Shown: positions 10,401 to 21,900 of the stretch, one piece after another
Layout: every line of letters begins with the position of its first letter
Numbering within the stretch: the stretch's first letter is position 1
Assembly (NCBI RefSeq): GCF_015356785.1
Contig: NZ_JAAEJV010000018.1
Coordinates: 1 to 34,895 of the forward strand
DNA length: 34,895 nt
Source: Candidatus Neptunochlamydia vexilliferae
Lineage (GTDB): Bacteria; Chlamydiota; Chlamydiia; Chlamydiales; Simkaniaceae
Reading direction: 5' to 3'
The notes under the pieces: generated by a model
Told to the model about the DNA's origin: nothing
What the model saw: the letters and a program-made list of their open reading frames with translations, nothing else
Databases searched by the model: none
Position numbers and translations under genes: made by a program

Positions 10401-12910
10401 GCGGCTAAAAAGGTTTTGACAACTTGGGGTTTGGGAGGTCCCCACATAGCGCGGTGGAGAGGGGTTTTCCCATCGTTATCTCCTTGGTTTAGGGATTGAG
10501 GAGCGGTCTTGAGAAAAAACTGAATAAGGCTTAGGTGCCCATGGGAGGCTGCAAGATGAAGGGGACTTTCTTTGGAGGAGGTAAGGGCTGAGGGATTTGC
10601 TCCTTTTTTGACGAGGAGTTTTACACCGTCTAAATGATTTTGGTTTGTTGCAAGATGAAGAGGGGTTCTTCCCTCTAAGTCTTTTCCATTTAGTGGAAGC
10701 CCTAATTGAAGAAGAGCTTCGATGTTGGTGGTTTTTCCTGCTTGGGCAGCAAGGTGGAGGAGATTTTGTTTTCGGCTGTTGAGGGCATCTAAAGGGATCT
10801 TATGGGTTTTTAAGAAGTGGAGAGCTTGGGAGGGCCCTTTTTGTGCAAGCTCTTGGGTCATGGCTGGAGAAATCGATGCTTTAAAAGCGATCAAGACCTC
10901 CGATAGAGAAAGGTCCCCTTCTATAAGGGCTTTTTCGATCAGAGCGTGTGGCAGGTTTGGTGTGAGGGGAAAGCACTTTCCTCCAAGGGAGTAAGAAAGA
11001 GTCCTGTCATGTTTTTGGGCATACTCAATTAAAGGTTTCAGAGAAGAGGCTTGAAAGGAACCCTGTCTAAGAATGAGGTGGAGCTTGGGCCTTTCATTCA
11101 TTAGCTTGATCAGGCTGTGGTGTGAGAGGGTTTGACTTTTACCAATAGTAAGTGTCTGGAGGCTTTCAGCACGGATAAGTGTATTAGAGAGTTTTGCTTC
11201 TGAAACTTGAATCCCATTTAGGGAAAGAGAAGAGCTCTTGGGGAAAACCTCAAAAATTTTTCTTAATAGACGTTCTTGCTTTTTAGCGGAAAGTTTTGGC
11301 ATTACTCCATCTAGGAAGAACTCGAGAACCTTGTCAAGCGGTTCCATCTCCACTTCGTTCTGAGGAGGGATTTTGACTTTAGGTAGAAGCGTCTCAAAGC
11401 AGGGAGGGTTTTTCTGTGAGAAAAGAAATTCTTGAGCCTTTAATGGGACCTCTTTTGCTTTTTTTAGAATCACGTCGTAGGCATCAGAAATAAGGGGATA
11501 AAGAGTATGGAAGAGTTTTTTATGGGTGATTTTTGGGTTGTCTTGAAGGGTTTTTTGGACTTTTGTAATCGCTTCATATAGGGTAACGAGCTCAGAAAGG
11601 GGAAGATGCATAGGAAGGGAGAGCTTCTTAGAGTCCCGAGGAGAAAATACCCCTTGTTTTAACATGGAGGTGTATTTGTCATTGTATTTTTTAAGGGCTC
11701 CTAGCCAGTTGATTAGAAGGGTTTCTGGTGAGATTTTGAGGAATTCATTTGCAAACTGGGGACTAACGGGGGTTTTCATATTGGGAAGGAGAAAGAGGGT
11801 GGTTCTAAGCCATACTAGGTGTTGCTTTGATGAGATGGTTTTAATGGGAGAAACCAAGGCTCCATCGTTATCGATACCTATAATGTTTCTTCCCCCGCTT
11901 TTTTTACTTGTAATCATGTAATTGTCTGCGCGACCATCGTCGGGTCTAGTAATGAGGGCTAAGATGACGGTAGCGCTATAGTGGTAGGGGTCTAATTCGT
12001 TTAAGTTAGGGGATTCGTTTAGAAAATCGTGAAAAGAGGTCCCCTCAACAGCGAGATTTACTTGGGTGGGGTGGCTAAGTCTTGTTTCAGCAAAAGGGTA
12101 GTTTTTTTTCTTATCGGGATTTTTAGTAAAAAAAGAGGGTTGTTCTTTTCCTTCCATGATAAACTCTTTTCTCAACGGATGGCTGTAACTCCTCTCATCA
12201 AAGGGGTCTAGAATAAGAAGGTTATTGAATTTCAGAAGTAAAGAAGGGGAGGATCCTAGCCCACAAATGAGTTTATTAAAAGCATCGATCGCATATTCGT
12301 ACCCAGGGTTTAAGGGGTTTTTATACTCTCTTTTGATAAAGGCTTTGCCGGTTTTTTGCAAAGCACTTGCTCCAAAGGTATTGATTTTTACCGTTTGATT
12401 ATAGCGGTTTAATGAACTAAGTTGCCTTCCTGTTTTCTGGGCAAGCTCTAAGCAGGTAACCTGACCATGCAAGTATCCAAAAAGGCGGGCGGGCCCTTTG
12501 AGCTTACCACGTCGCTTTTTTCCCTTTTCTTGACATACCTCCTTAACATAGTTTTGGTACACCTCCGCGATTTTTTCAAGGGTTGTCTTTACGGGAGATT
12601 GAGGGTTTTGCTTGGTAAACTGTGTCAAATAGTCGGTGAACTTGATAAGATTAGCGAAAAGAGGAGATTGAGGGGTAAGCTTTTCTCCATCAAATGTCTT
12701 TAAGGGCTTTTTTTCAGATAGGATAAGCTTTTCTGGGAAGGTAATGTGAGAAAAAAAAGGCGGTGGATTTTCAACGACCTTAATCTTCTGTATAAGGGGA
12801 AAGAAAGAGGATTTGTTATGAGGAATGTTAGTGATTTCTTCTTCAAGATTGACTTCATGAAGAAGATAATCGGATGAACGTCCCCGATTAGATTGATTAG
12901 ATATAGCCAT
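7406..12910 (-). CDS. Kinase-like / LRR-like / ankyrin / NTase / TPR multidomain protein (1834 aa)
   Basis: Multidomain candidate effector. Residues about 100-480 resemble a PI3/PI4-kinase fold, closest by motif to type II PI4-kinase. The catalytic-loop pattern D325-x4-N330 is followed by the metal-binding D347 in GIDNDGAL, then a WL...LP segment as in PI4K2. K193 (AFIKRE) is a plausible ATP lysine. Residues 550-640 are leucine-rich-like. Ankyrin repeats (TPLHLA-type) span about 715-905 and a run of nine Ser ends near 922. The family helical segment and an intact NTase follow (G1080-S1081, D1092, E1094, D1156), then TPRs from about 1420 to 1834. AGGAG lies 6 nt before the ATG. The gap to the upstream 4007-residue gene is only 49 bp, so they may be co-transcribed. 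Kinase substrate (lipid or protein) cannot be told from sequence. No transmembrane segment is seen. Confidence 0.8.
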   Translation of the reverse strand: MAISNQSNRGRSSDYLLHEVNLEEEITNIPHNKSSFFPLIQKIKVVENPPPFFSHITFPEKLILSEKKPLKTFDGEKLTPQSPLFANLIKFTDYLTQFTKQNPQSPVKTTLEKIAEVYQNYVKEVCQEKGKKRRGKLKGPARLFGYLHGQVTCLELAQKTGRQLSSLNRYNQTVKINTFGASALQKTGKAFIKREYKNPLNPGYEYAIDAFNKLICGLGSSPSLLLKFNNLLILDPFDERSYSHPLRKEFIMEGKEQPSFFTKNPDKKKNYPFAETRLSHPTQVNLAVEGTSFHDFLNESPNLNELDPYHYSATVILALITRPDDGRADNYMITSKKSGGRNIIGIDNDGALVSPIKTISSKQHLVWLRTTLFLLPNMKTPVSPQFANEFLKISPETLLINWLGALKKYNDKYTSMLKQGVFSPRDSKKLSLPMHLPLSELVTLYEAITKVQKTLQDNPKITHKKLFHTLYPLISDAYDVILKKAKEVPLKAQEFLFSQKNPPCFETLLPKVKIPPQNEVEMEPLDKVLEFFLDGVMPKLSAKKQERLLRKIFEVFPKSSSLSLNGIQVSEAKLSNTLIRAESLQTLTIGKSQTLSHHSLIKLMNERPKLHLILRQGSFQASSLKPLIEYAQKHDRTLSYSLGGKCFPLTPNLPHALIEKALIEGDLSLSEVLIAFKASISPAMTQELAQKGPSQALHFLKTHKIPLDALNSRKQNLLHLAAQAGKTTNIEALLQLGLPLNGKDLEGRTPLHLATNQNHLDGVKLLVKKGANPSALTSSKESPLHLAASHGHLSLIQFFLKTAPQSLNQGDNDGKTPLHRAMWGPPKPQVVKTFLAAGADPNAKNAFDYTPLHWAAKHGHFESARLLLGKKGNPQIPNKNGDTPIDIALKWGQDDVFRLFLNPSHKKELSTLHSSSSSSSSSNQDVEGIYYKEFEKAYDKKDVTNQILYLEKMAATALAKEDFIKSAHLLNAALAIVPANNRPYQNYLFTKLETLEGLFLQRTFKVKTPSSHRNYIETFREKLSQIRGEVRKQLKENIPIDKVQSFLTDRYQKLLCDLFESSIKLLGAKIPIKFTLVGLGSMARQEMCPYSDVEFAILVERNTPEITRYFKNLSRFVALRIINLGETKWEILRPKRLPDGSMREAISLSPGGFSMDIGGLSPLGKEGVYELIGTPKELSTYQSPEWLEKHDGEMILVNAMTQTSLVWGDPKLLKSYQTRTQKWLDTKEGNLFQKLRSKRLRETRALQLLQGHVHEFKPQLTDSRIDLRAFDVKKDFYRPIQMAVGGLLLYAGTNGYGTLKGIKELQKRRWLSEEGTRHLEKLAKAVLTLRVESHLFYQKEQEIIYISKGREDKESKDLLLLENSSANPKKFYQTLIPLHKAIKAFVEGNPKVLKLSKLNDPSIGAGLVKGERNFASSSAEASSTQAVALDPDNIDALSNLQRVKMTRDQAQEALKRNQRLLTLLREKHNDAPHLDLAKVAYHTGHCYTELDQPEQAIRWFNQAIVILFQAKEFAAPILPHIKLGLALAHMKLSNFEASYKHFMEGLKMKKQLLGNKPHVSIAISLNSLGIIYKNQGKLDKAQECYEKALETYEEAQGSQDSLDFATILSNLGDIYILTNKGEKALPLLHRSLKIKEKVLGTSPSPTLVNGLNNLARAYGLLGNSQQAGEYMEKGLKMSKMLPGESANSQTSLSLHNMGGFWFDKGDYNQALSYYRKSLEMKRELFKGHPHLEMAQTLSEMGLTCRKAEKLDEALKYGLEAVDIHRKLVSGDPTTSHGISLGNVGFTYKKMGEIEKAIPYIEEALQIFTKNLGENHGHTLLAKEQLEILKKDQKP

Positions 12911-12959
12911 TTTTAGCTCCTATATTAGTGGTTTCAAAAATAAGCTTATTTTACCTTTT

Positions 12960-15900
12960 TTACATCGTTCTTTGGTAAATGAGTCGATCAATTTTTGCTC
13001 TGATATCATTGAGAATATTCCAAACTATGTGTTTATCTGTCTGATTGAGTTTTTCACTCTTTTTATAGATTCCATTGAGATCACTCTGGGCTTCCATCAG
13101 CTCTTTCAAAGAGGGTTGGTAGGAGATCTTTTTGTTGATCTCTCTGCATTCAAGGCTAAGAGAGTCAAACGTAACCATTTTATTTTCGTTAGAAGAGCTA
13201 CTGCTTACAGAGGAAGAGCTACTGCTTATAGAGGAAGAGCTACTGCTTAAAGAGGAAGAGCTACTGCTTATAGAGGAAGAGCTACTGCTTAAAGAGGAAG
13301 AGCTACTGCTTATAGAGGAAGAGCTACTGCTTATAGAGGAAGAGCTACTGCTTATAGAGGAAGAGCTACTGCTTATAGAGGAAGAGCTGCTAGAAGGGGG
13401 ATTATCCTGTAAGATACATCTTGAGAAGTGGGAGTGATGATAATAGATAGGAATCAAAGGGGTTTTTAGGTCATCATTGATTAGTTCAACCGGTTCTATT
13501 CCATGACTTGTTGGAGTGACAATAAGAACCTTTTTTTTGAAAAGGATAGCTGCCAGTTTAATTTCTGTGGTGTTTAGGTAAAATGAGGGAACACTCACTG
13601 TGGTAGTGTAGTGTTTGAGAAGGTGAGGTGAGGAGATGAACTGGATTTGGGATTTTTTAAGAGTTTTTAATTTTGATTCTTGTTCTTTTCTGAGCGTTTC
13701 GATTTTTTCTAGAACAGGACTATTCTTGAGGAAGTCGATATAGGTTGACCGTTCTTCATTGACCTTACTGAGGAGTCGAAGTGGCTTTTCTTCAATCATT
13801 TTTAAGATAGTTTCTTTGTTTTTTCCATAGTACGAGCTTTGAATCTCTTTGATTTTTTCGATTTGTTTCATGACTTGGATCAAGATGCGAGGTTCTTTTT
13901 TGATAAGATCGAGCCACACCTCGGCCTCTTTTTTCTTAGACTGATCAACAGCTTGGTTGCAAGGAATCTGAATTTTTTCCCATTCGGCTTTGAGTTTTAG
14001 CCCATTTTGGGATTCATGAAATAGGGTTTTAGCAGAGGTGTCAGAAGAACTCAGGTATCCACTGATAAGGGTGTGGAAAAGGTCTAAAATAGGGGCATCT
14101 GCCTCCCGAACCGCTTCCTCTAGGTGCTTTGTAAAGTGGGTCTTTGCGTCTGCTGATGAAGCCTGGCTGTCGAAGCGGTAGACACCTTCAATCTCCTCTC
14201 CTAAAAGGGCGTGGAGTGCACAGGCACCATCCCCACTGGTTGGCATGACTTTATATTTTGCCCCTTTATATTCAAAGTCCTTAGGTGTGTCTTCTTGAAA
14301 GCTAGGAGGTGCTTTTACGGTGGTAGGTGTTTTTTTGTAGGGGGTTTTAGTCACTTTGTCGCTTGAAACGAGGAAAGGTTTTTTTCCATTTTCATTACTG
14401 GTTGGCATGACTTTATATTTTGCCCCTTTATATTCAAAGTCCTTAGGTGTGTCTTCTTGAGAGCTAGGAGGTGCTTTTACGGTGGTAGGTGTTTCTTTGT
14501 AGGGGGTTTTAGTCACTTTATCGCTTGAAACGAGGAAAGGTTTTTTTCCATTTTCATTTAGAAAAGAGGTTACCCCTTTTTGTAGGGAGACTAGGGTTTG
14601 GTATAGCTCCTCGAGTTTTTCTTTTTTGGCTAATGAAGGGGTCAGCTGCATTTCAATAATCTGGCCAATTGCTGTTTTTATTTTGATCGCTCCTTCTTGG
14701 TCGATCATTTTCTGACTGGCTAATTTTCCTAAGAGGTTGAGGGGGTGGTCGCTTTTTAATCCATGGTAGTGGGCAAGACCTCGAACCAGTTCATGGGGAA
14801 GTTCGCAGAGAAGGCTTCTGGGGTTAAAGGTAGGGGGGAGGGTTTCTCCCTTTAAAGGGTAGGATACAAAGAGTTTTTGCATAAGAGAAAGGGGAGGAGA
14901 TTGGTGTTTTTTCTTTTTGCCGACAAGGGAGTGGTCTCCAAAAATCACTGTTGAGGGGAGTCCTGAGTCTTGAAATTCTTTAGGTACTCCAATCCATGGA
15001 GAGGAGAGAGAAAAGCCTAAAGGGTTTGAAGAGTGAGGGGTGGGCGTTTCTCCAAGTTTTATGACTTTGAGAGCAATAAATACCAAGAGATTTTGAAAGT
15101 ATTTTTTAGTTGTTTTGTTCGATTTTTTTAATAGCAAGGCATAGGAAAGCCTTGAGTAAGGGTAAACCCCCTGGTCTGCAAGTCCCCCTAGCCCGACAAG
15201 GGCAAAGGAGGTGGGTGGTTTCCCTAAAGTTTTTACCCCTTTTTCTGCATAAGAAGCCAAAAGGGTCTTGAACCCTTTTCCTAGGTCTTTTTGGATCGAT
15301 TGAGTTGATTTAGTTTTCTTAACGCTTTTTTTACTAGACTCTCGAAGCTCGCTCAATTTTTTATCGGTAAATGGAAGAGAAGTTCTTTTTTTGCCGATGA
15401 CTTGATCGAAAAAATTTGCCTCTATCTTTTCTAGATGGGTAGAGATAAGTTTGAGACAAGAGGGATTAATGGGCAGACTTTTTGAAAGCGCAAAAGCTTG
15501 GTTTGCATAAAGCGCAGCATTTAAATGGTTTCCTTTTTCAAGATAGTCATTGGAAAGGCTTTGAAGGTAGAAAAGCTTTCCTGTCAGATCCCCTGCAAGG
15601 GAGGCTTCTTTTAATGAAAGTAGGAGATCCTTAGGGTTTGAAAGGGTATACTGTATTGGAGGAGTGGCTTGATTAGCAAGAAACCTAAAGGAAGAAAGCT
15701 GGCCCTTTTTCAGGGCAAGAGAAAGAGGGGTTTCCCCATTTTGATCAACCAGTTCTGTTTGCCCCTTTTTTTGACATAATGCTCGCACAAGCAATGTATG
15801 CCCTTCTTGAGCGGCTAAGTGGAGGGGAGTTTGGCCCAAGTGATTTTTTTTATTCACAAAGTTTGCAGGACTTCTTGTAAGGATCGTATGAAATACAGCG

Positions 15901-18900
15901 GAGAGTCCTCGTTTTGCAGCAAGATGGAGAAGGGTATCTCCAGCTCGATTGAGTTGAGAGATGTCCCCCCCCATAGCAAGGAAAAAAAGGATATTGTTTT
16001 TTGACCCTTTTTCAGCTGCTTTTTCAAGGAGGTTTTTTCCATCGGCTCCTCTAGCATCGATCTTTTTTATTCTTTGAGATTCAAGAAAGAGCGTGAGTTC
16101 TGCTTTTGGTAGAGGATCTTCTTGCTCTACATTTTGAAGCAGGTCAAGCGCTGATGATAATGCTTGAACTGCTTTTTTCTTGTTTTTTTGAAGGACTTCA
16201 TTAACGGCAATTGAGCCCGCAAAGTAACGCCGCTCCTTATGGGTAGGAGAGGGATAAAGGACTTTTGCTAGAGAAAGTCCCTCTTCAAAATGTTTGGATG
16301 CCATCGAGTAATTGCCACTATTTCTATATGCAATTCCCAGCATTCGATGGTAGAAGGCTGTCCGTTCACTGGGTTGTTTTTCAGGTAATTTTAGCGACAT
16401 TGAGAGTGCTTGTGAAGCATAGAAGATTCCCTTTTGAAAGTCCCCACTTTCACCACAGGCTGTACCTAAAGAGCTCAGGTAAGCAGCAATACTGGAGTGG
16501 GGTTGGAATCCATAAAACTGTTGGATGATCGTTAGGGCTTCAAAAAAGTAGGGAATTGCTTTGTCATACTGGCAAAGGTCTAGGTAAGATACAGCCAGAG
16601 AGTGAAAAATCACTGGAGAAAGGAGGTTTGGGGTCACACCAAAAGTGAGTTTTACGATTTCAGCTGCTTGGGCAAAACAATTTAGAGCCTCTTCTTCTTT
16701 TTTTTGCTGTTTGTATAAGTGCCCTAGAGTGTTGAGGTATTTTGCGGTTGAAGTGTGGGGTTTATTTGGATGGAGCTGCCTATTCATTTTAATCGCCTGC
16801 TCGATATAGATGGCGGCTTGTTTTTTATCTCCTTTTTCTTGAATACTTACACTTAAAAGACTTAAGGTTTCTGCAATATCTTTATGGGGGGCATGTCCAA
16901 AGAAAGATTTTTGGATTTTAAAGGCCTCCTCAAAAAGGGGAAAAGCTTTTGTTGTTTCCCCTATCGTGCGGTAATGGGTCCCCAGGGCTGTAAGGGCACA
17001 TGCAATATCAGGGTGGGCAGCTTTGCCATAAAAGGCTCTATAGGTTTCCAAGGCATTCTTGAAATGAGTGGTTGCTTCTTCGAACTTTCCTTGTCGCTGT
17101 TTAAAGATTCCGATTTGGTTGTGAGCCTCTCCTTTTTGGGGATGGGGGTTATTTCCATAGACTTGGTGAATCATTTGGAGCGTTTGGGTAAAGTGTTGAA
17201 AAGCTGCACCGATATTCATGCATGCGTCATAGCAGCAGGCGAGGTTAATAAGGATATCAATAGTTTTTGGACTTGGACGGTCTTGGTAGGTTTTTTTTAG
17301 CTTAGTAAGAGCAAATAAAAGGTTCATCAACGACTCTGGATTAGATAAATGGGTTTTTACCTTTCCAAGTTTATTGAGAGCCTTTGCACTTCCTAGGTCA
17401 GGTTCATTCCAAGCGGAGCTTGAGTTGTTATTCAGGAAATTTATTGATACCCAGTTAGAGGATGAAAAGCTATTGAACCGCTCAACGGCTTGGTTATAAT
17501 AGATTTCAGCCTGTTTTAGATCCTCCATTTCAAAGAAAGCATCTCCCATCAGGATTAAAATTTCACCGTTTTCGGGGCGAGTTTTTGAAACACTTTCTTG
17601 GATTTTTAAAGCTTGCTCTAAGTAGTAAAAAGCTTTTTTTCCCTGTTTTAAATCGATATAGGCCTCTCCAATTGCGGCTAAAACTGTAGCGGTATGAGGA
17701 TGGGATTCCTCTTTATAGCAAGACTTTGAAATTTTTAACGCTTGGTTTAAATGGTTTAGGCCTTCCTTCCACTTTCCAGTTTTAACTTCAAGGGTACCTA
17801 GGTAGGCGAGGATTTTCGATAGGAAGGGGGTGGGGTGGTGGCCCTGAAGTTTTTGGAGGGTTTGATAGCCCTTCTTGATTTCTTTTAAGGCTTGAACCTC
17901 ATCTCCAAATTCCTGATAAGCTAAGGCGATACTCGCTTGGAGGAAGACTCTTCCTTGATGGGGCTTTTCTCCATAAAAGGTCTGATCGATTTGCAAGGTT
18001 TGGTTAAAGAATTCAAGTGCTTCTTTCTTGTTTCCTAAAGAGACATGGGTTTCTCCGATTGCTTTAAGAAATGGGAAAAGTTGAGCGATTTTTTCTTTTC
18101 CATAGTAAGATTTTATAAGTTTGCAACATTCTTGAAATGTTACTAGTGCTTTTGGGTAGTTGTATATCCCCTGATAAAGGGTTCCCAGCTGGTAGAGGTT
18201 TTGAATGATCACAAGGTTTGGTTTAGAGCCCCAAACCATTTGACGTTTTTTAAGAATATCTTCAAATAGAGAGATGGCTGTTCCATAAGCGCCGAGCTCG
18301 ATGTGAGCGAGAGCCATCATTGAAGTTGCATTTGCTAAAACTATCGGATTACCCATGTCGTTGATATTAATTGCTTTTTGAAACGCTTCTAAAGCAAGCT
18401 GAGGCTTTCCACTATCCAAGTAGGTTTTACCCCTTAGGCTATAGATAAGGCGCGCTTCTGGAGCATTGGTCCAAAATCCCATTAACTCGGGCTCTAGAGC
18501 TTTTCTTAGAAGCTCTAATCCTTTTTCGTAGTTGTCATGGGCTTGTGAATACCTTCTTAGGTAGGAGTAGCCTTGGCCAAGAAGTGCATATGACTTAGAA
18601 ATGGTAAGGTTGGTAGGAGAAAGAGGTTTCTTCTGACTAATTTTAAGCGCCTCTTTAAGAAGAGGAATTCCCATTTTTTCCTCTCCTAAAGCGCAGTAGG
18701 CAGTCCCTAGATCATGATATAGCTCTAAAAAAGAGGGATGATGTCGATTCCCGAAGATCTTTTCAAGTATTCCAAGAGCTCTTTCTAGATAAGGGACACC
18801 AAGTTCGATACTTTCATGAGAGATATGGAAGCTTCCAATGGAGCGAAGTGCAGTAGCTAGCTCAATTGTAGTTTTGGCTTCGGGTAAGGCTTCAAAAATT

Positions 18901-21900
18901 TTAAGGGCTTCTTGGTTGCATATAAGGGCTTCTAAAGAGCGGCCTACGTTAAGGTGGCAACGACCGCAAGAAAGAAGAGCGATGCCGATATCTCTATGGG
19001 GCTGATTTAGAAAAAGTTGACGGAGAAGAGCTAAAGAACTGGTATAAAAGCCTAAGGCTTCTTCGGTTTTTTGAGCAGATTCAAAGAGTCGCCCAATGTT
19101 TTGATTTGTAGTAATCATCCCATAAGTGAGTTCTTGGATTCTTTTTGGAAAAAGGGATAGCTGTATAAGCTGTCTAAACATCTCAAGTGCTTTAAAGAGG
19201 TGGTCTGAAGCTTTTTCTGTGTCATTGAGCTGAAAGTAACATTGTCCAATTCTTTGAAGGGCAAAAGCGATATCGGGATGATTTGTTGTCTCTCCATATT
19301 GCTTTTTTAAAAGGGTTAGGGCTTCAAGGTTGTTTTGAAGTGCTTTATCATAATCGCCTAGATATTGTTGCATCCCTTGCAGAGCAGCTCGCGCCTTGGG
19401 GTCATTGGGATTGATTGCAACCCTTTGCGTCTGTTTTTCAAGGGTTTGATCAATGCTCATATTTTTGGGGTCTATTGCTTGATCTAGAGAAAGGGTGGAA
19501 AAGGCATCCTCTTTCCCAGTTAAAAAGGCCCTTGCTGCGTGGTTTAAGGGAAATAGAATCTGGTAAGAGTCACTGAGGTGTTTGAGCTCATGATCTCCAA
19601 TGGGGTATAGTCCCTTGGCTTCTTTATCGTTGGGGTCCTTAAAATGATAGATAATCTCTTTTTCTTCTTCGTAGAACAGGTGGGTTTTTATTCTCAGTGA
19701 GAGGGTTGTCCGAAGGACATCGATGAGTTTAGTCGCTGCTTCTTTAGAAAGGATCTTTTTTCTTTCTAACTCAAGGATGCGCTCTGTTGTACACCGCGTT
19801 TTGAGCCCATAATAAAGGGCTAGGCTTCCGATCACCATTTGGATGGGGCGGTAAAAGTCTTGCTTAATATCAAAAGCGCGCCCTTCAACACGATCCCCTT
19901 CTAAGCGAGGCTTAAAGTCATTAATATGGCCACTAAGAAGGCCTAAGGCCCGTTTTTGGCGGATAGTTTTTCCATTTTTTGACGGAGAGTTGAGGATTTG
20001 GTCGATGTTTTTTCGGTAGGCATCAACTAAGGTTTTTTCCCCTCCAAGCAGCGAAACGGTTGCCATGGAGTTGACCATAATGATCTCTGCATCGTTTTTT
20101 TCAAGCCACTCCTCAGATTGATACTCACTGAGGTTTTTTGGACTTCCAATGAGTTCATAGATTCCAGTTTTTCCCTGGGGACATAGTCCCCCAATATCCA
20201 TTGAAAAGCCACCAGAGATAAAGCTTTTAGCACCAATGATTTCTTTTTTGACCCTCCGAGGGCGGACAATGGGGTATTTTGTTTCTCCTAGATTGATCAT
20301 TTTTAGGGTAATAAGATCGCTGAGCTCTTTAAAATATTTCCGGTTTTGGGGGGTATCTTTTTCGATCAAGATTGCAAACTCTGCATCTGAATAAGGGGAG
20401 ACCTCCTTACGGCTCATCGAGCCAAGACCTAGGAGGGCAAATTTAGTAGGTGGAGGCTTAGGAAGGGCTCCAATAGCATGATTGACGATATCGAAGATCA
20501 ACTTCGAATAGTTTTCTGTCATAGCTGCTTGGACTTCTTTAGGATCTTTTCCTTTCTTCAGGGTTTGATCCACCTCTTTTCTAATCTCACCTAGGCGGCT
20601 CCGGTATTTTCCCACATGGTTTTTATAGTTTTTAGGAGCTTTTCCCTTAAAAGTCTTTTCGATCCACATTCTTTCGACCCTTTCTAGACTGTTGAAGAGA
20701 TGATTGAGATAGTGGTCTGGAAGCTTTTCTTTTTTTGCTAAGCAATAAGTGGTGTTCAAAAGGTGAGCGGCAATGATAAAGTCCCCTTTTTTTAGGTGGT
20801 ACCGTCCCATCCTTTCTAGGTAGTGGACCTGGTTACGCCCATTTTCCTCTTTATTTATGATCCAATCATTATCTTGAGCCTTTAAGTAGAGCTTTTCAAA
20901 CTCTTGATAATAAAAACCTCCGGGGTCCTGAATTTTGTCTTCAGAAAGGTTTTTGATCGAGGAGGTGAAAATTGAGTTGTGGCCTCCTTTTTTTATGGCC
21001 ATGAGGTAAACCACTAATTTATAGTGCTCCTTTTTAAAGGCGGAATCAATCGGGGTTTCTCTTGCTTCATTGATCGGCAAGAGTTGGGATCCATACTCTA
21101 GAAGGGTCTCCGCGGTATCTTTTTTTCCACTTAAAGCAGCGAAATGGAGGGGAAAGTTTCCCATTTCTCCTGGAAGGTTAGGGTTAGCGCCATAGCTTAA
21201 AAGTTCTTTTGCCAATTCTTTATTTGATTTTCCCTTTAAGGCAAGGTGGAGGGGGGTATTTCCCTCATGATCTTTCTCATCAAGCCATTTGAAAATGGTA
21301 ACTTTTGAAGGATTTGCCCATTCGATGACTGAAGAAAGTGCGTATTCGTTACCCGATAGGGCAGCTAGGTGGAAAACATTTCTACCCTGTTTATCTTTTT
21401 TAAAGGGATCAGCCCTCTCTTCAATTAGCTTTTCAATTTCATCTTCATCACCCTTTAAGCAGGCAGCATGGAGCTTTTCACTTCCCCCTCTAAAAGGTGG
21501 AGGGGAAAGCTCGGAGAAGTTGCTGTTGAGTGCAATGGGGCTCTTTCCCCCATTATTTTTAATGGTTAGGGAAGCTCCATAGTTTACAAGCTCTTCTCCA
21601 GCCATATAAGACCACCCCCCCATAATCAGGGCGTGGAGGAGAGTATTCCCCTCTTTATCTTGGGCGTTGGGGTCGTAGAGATAACTTACAAAATCGGAGA
21701 ATATAAGGGGGTCAAAGTCCTTCCAAGGGGTGAGGTGAAGGGGAGTTTTTCCTTCATTATTCTGGTGGCTGACAAGAGCTGCAAACTTTCGTTCAGAAAT
21801 TCCTGAGTCGTATTTAGATTCAAAAAACTTTAAGAGATCCGTCTGATTTTTAGCGACTGCCAAGTGGAGGATATTATCTCCTTTATGGGTGACAGCTTGA

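Noticed and set aside
13132-13437. Plus-strand frame with repeated EEELLLI
   Set aside because: Mirror reading of the 21-bp poly-Ser repeat in the 4007-aa gene; no ribosome site and the repeat alone explains the openness.
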